DNA of 21,562 nt from CBCXVS01 sp965178525 (GTDB lineage Bacteria; Tectomicrobia; Entotheonellia; Entotheonellales; Entotheonellaceae). Of the stretch, positions 21,441-21,562 are shown piece after piece. Below the pieces are notes generated by a model that worked only from the letters and a program-made list of their open reading frames with translations, did not search any database and had not been told where the DNA came from. Numbering within the stretch: position 1 is the stretch's first letter; the number at the start of each line of letters is the position of its first letter. A program made the position numbers and the translations under genes. The stretch lies in the NCBI GenBank assembly GCA_965178525.1, contig CBCXVS010000113.1, positions 1 through 21,562 on the forward strand, in the 5' to 3' direction.

Positions 21441-21562
21441 GCGTCAGGAATTATCCTATGCCATCTTCCCGTGCTTTTTTCCCTTCCTCTAGACCGAAGT
21501 TCCCCTGGCAGAATAGGCGGAGGGTTAAGTAGATCAACAGGTTAGCCCAATTCAAAAGTCCA

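Noticed and set aside
21302..21532. Plus-strand 76-codon frame at the right edge
   Set aside because: It is an out-of-frame shadow over the SDR C-terminus, Arg/His-rich, with no ribosome-binding site.

Overview
The window reads as chromosome from a GC-rich, uncultivated-type Gram-negative bacterium. The evidence is an outer-membrane autotransporter barrel, Sec signal peptides, GC-rich codon use in most genes, and an accessory tail of flavin monooxygenase, short-chain dehydrogenase, amidohydrolase and oxalate/formate-type MFS genes. That gene mix, and AGCT-phased heptamer repeats between genes, recall Tectomicrobia/Entotheonella-like genomes. This placement is inference from gene style only.

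Region 1 (about 0.2-7.4 kb, minus strand) is an Fe-S cluster assembly (SUF) operon, in transcript order: sufR, sufC, sufB, sufD, a CysA2/SseA-type rhodanese, a small Rieske ferredoxin, a SufT/MIP18-family protein, an unrecognised 106-aa protein, and sufE. A sigma70-like promoter lies just upstream of sufR. No cysteine desulfurase (sufS) is present in the window although its partner sufE is; a rhodanese sits in the usual sufS place. Four of the wider gaps in the operon carry heptamer arrays with AGCT every 7 bp, or related elements, including a 25-bp perfect inverted pair and a pseudoknot-capable inverted repeat.

Region 2 (7.5-9.8 kb, plus) is a full RecQ helicase, divergent from sufR.

Region 3 (9.8-15.0 kb, plus) is the most unusual part. 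An autotransporter-barrel protein, preceded by three tandem 11-bp repeats abutting a perfect TATAAT, is followed by an exported caspase-like (C14) protein with Sel1 repeats, a TIR-domain protein with a C-terminal two-helix membrane anchor, and a translationally coupled exported protein with an Ig/PKD-like domain. Their layout suggests an envelope-associated sensing or cell-death system, which is inference.

Region 4 (15.0-21.4 kb) is accessory and partly decayed. It holds an MFS transporter, an amidohydrolase lacking its catalytic barrel, a strikingly AT-rich sulfotransferase-like gene (probable recent transfer), a frameshifted C-terminal remnant of a luciferase-like monooxygenase, a small multi-spanning membrane protein, and an operon of intact luciferase-like monooxygenase, intact SDR, and a second SDR with an internal deletion plus frameshift. 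Three genes in about 5 kb keep their start and C-terminus but have lost the middle. The last 120 bases (21441-21562) show no gene or signal that I can support. I saw no tRNA, rRNA, CRISPR array or transposase.
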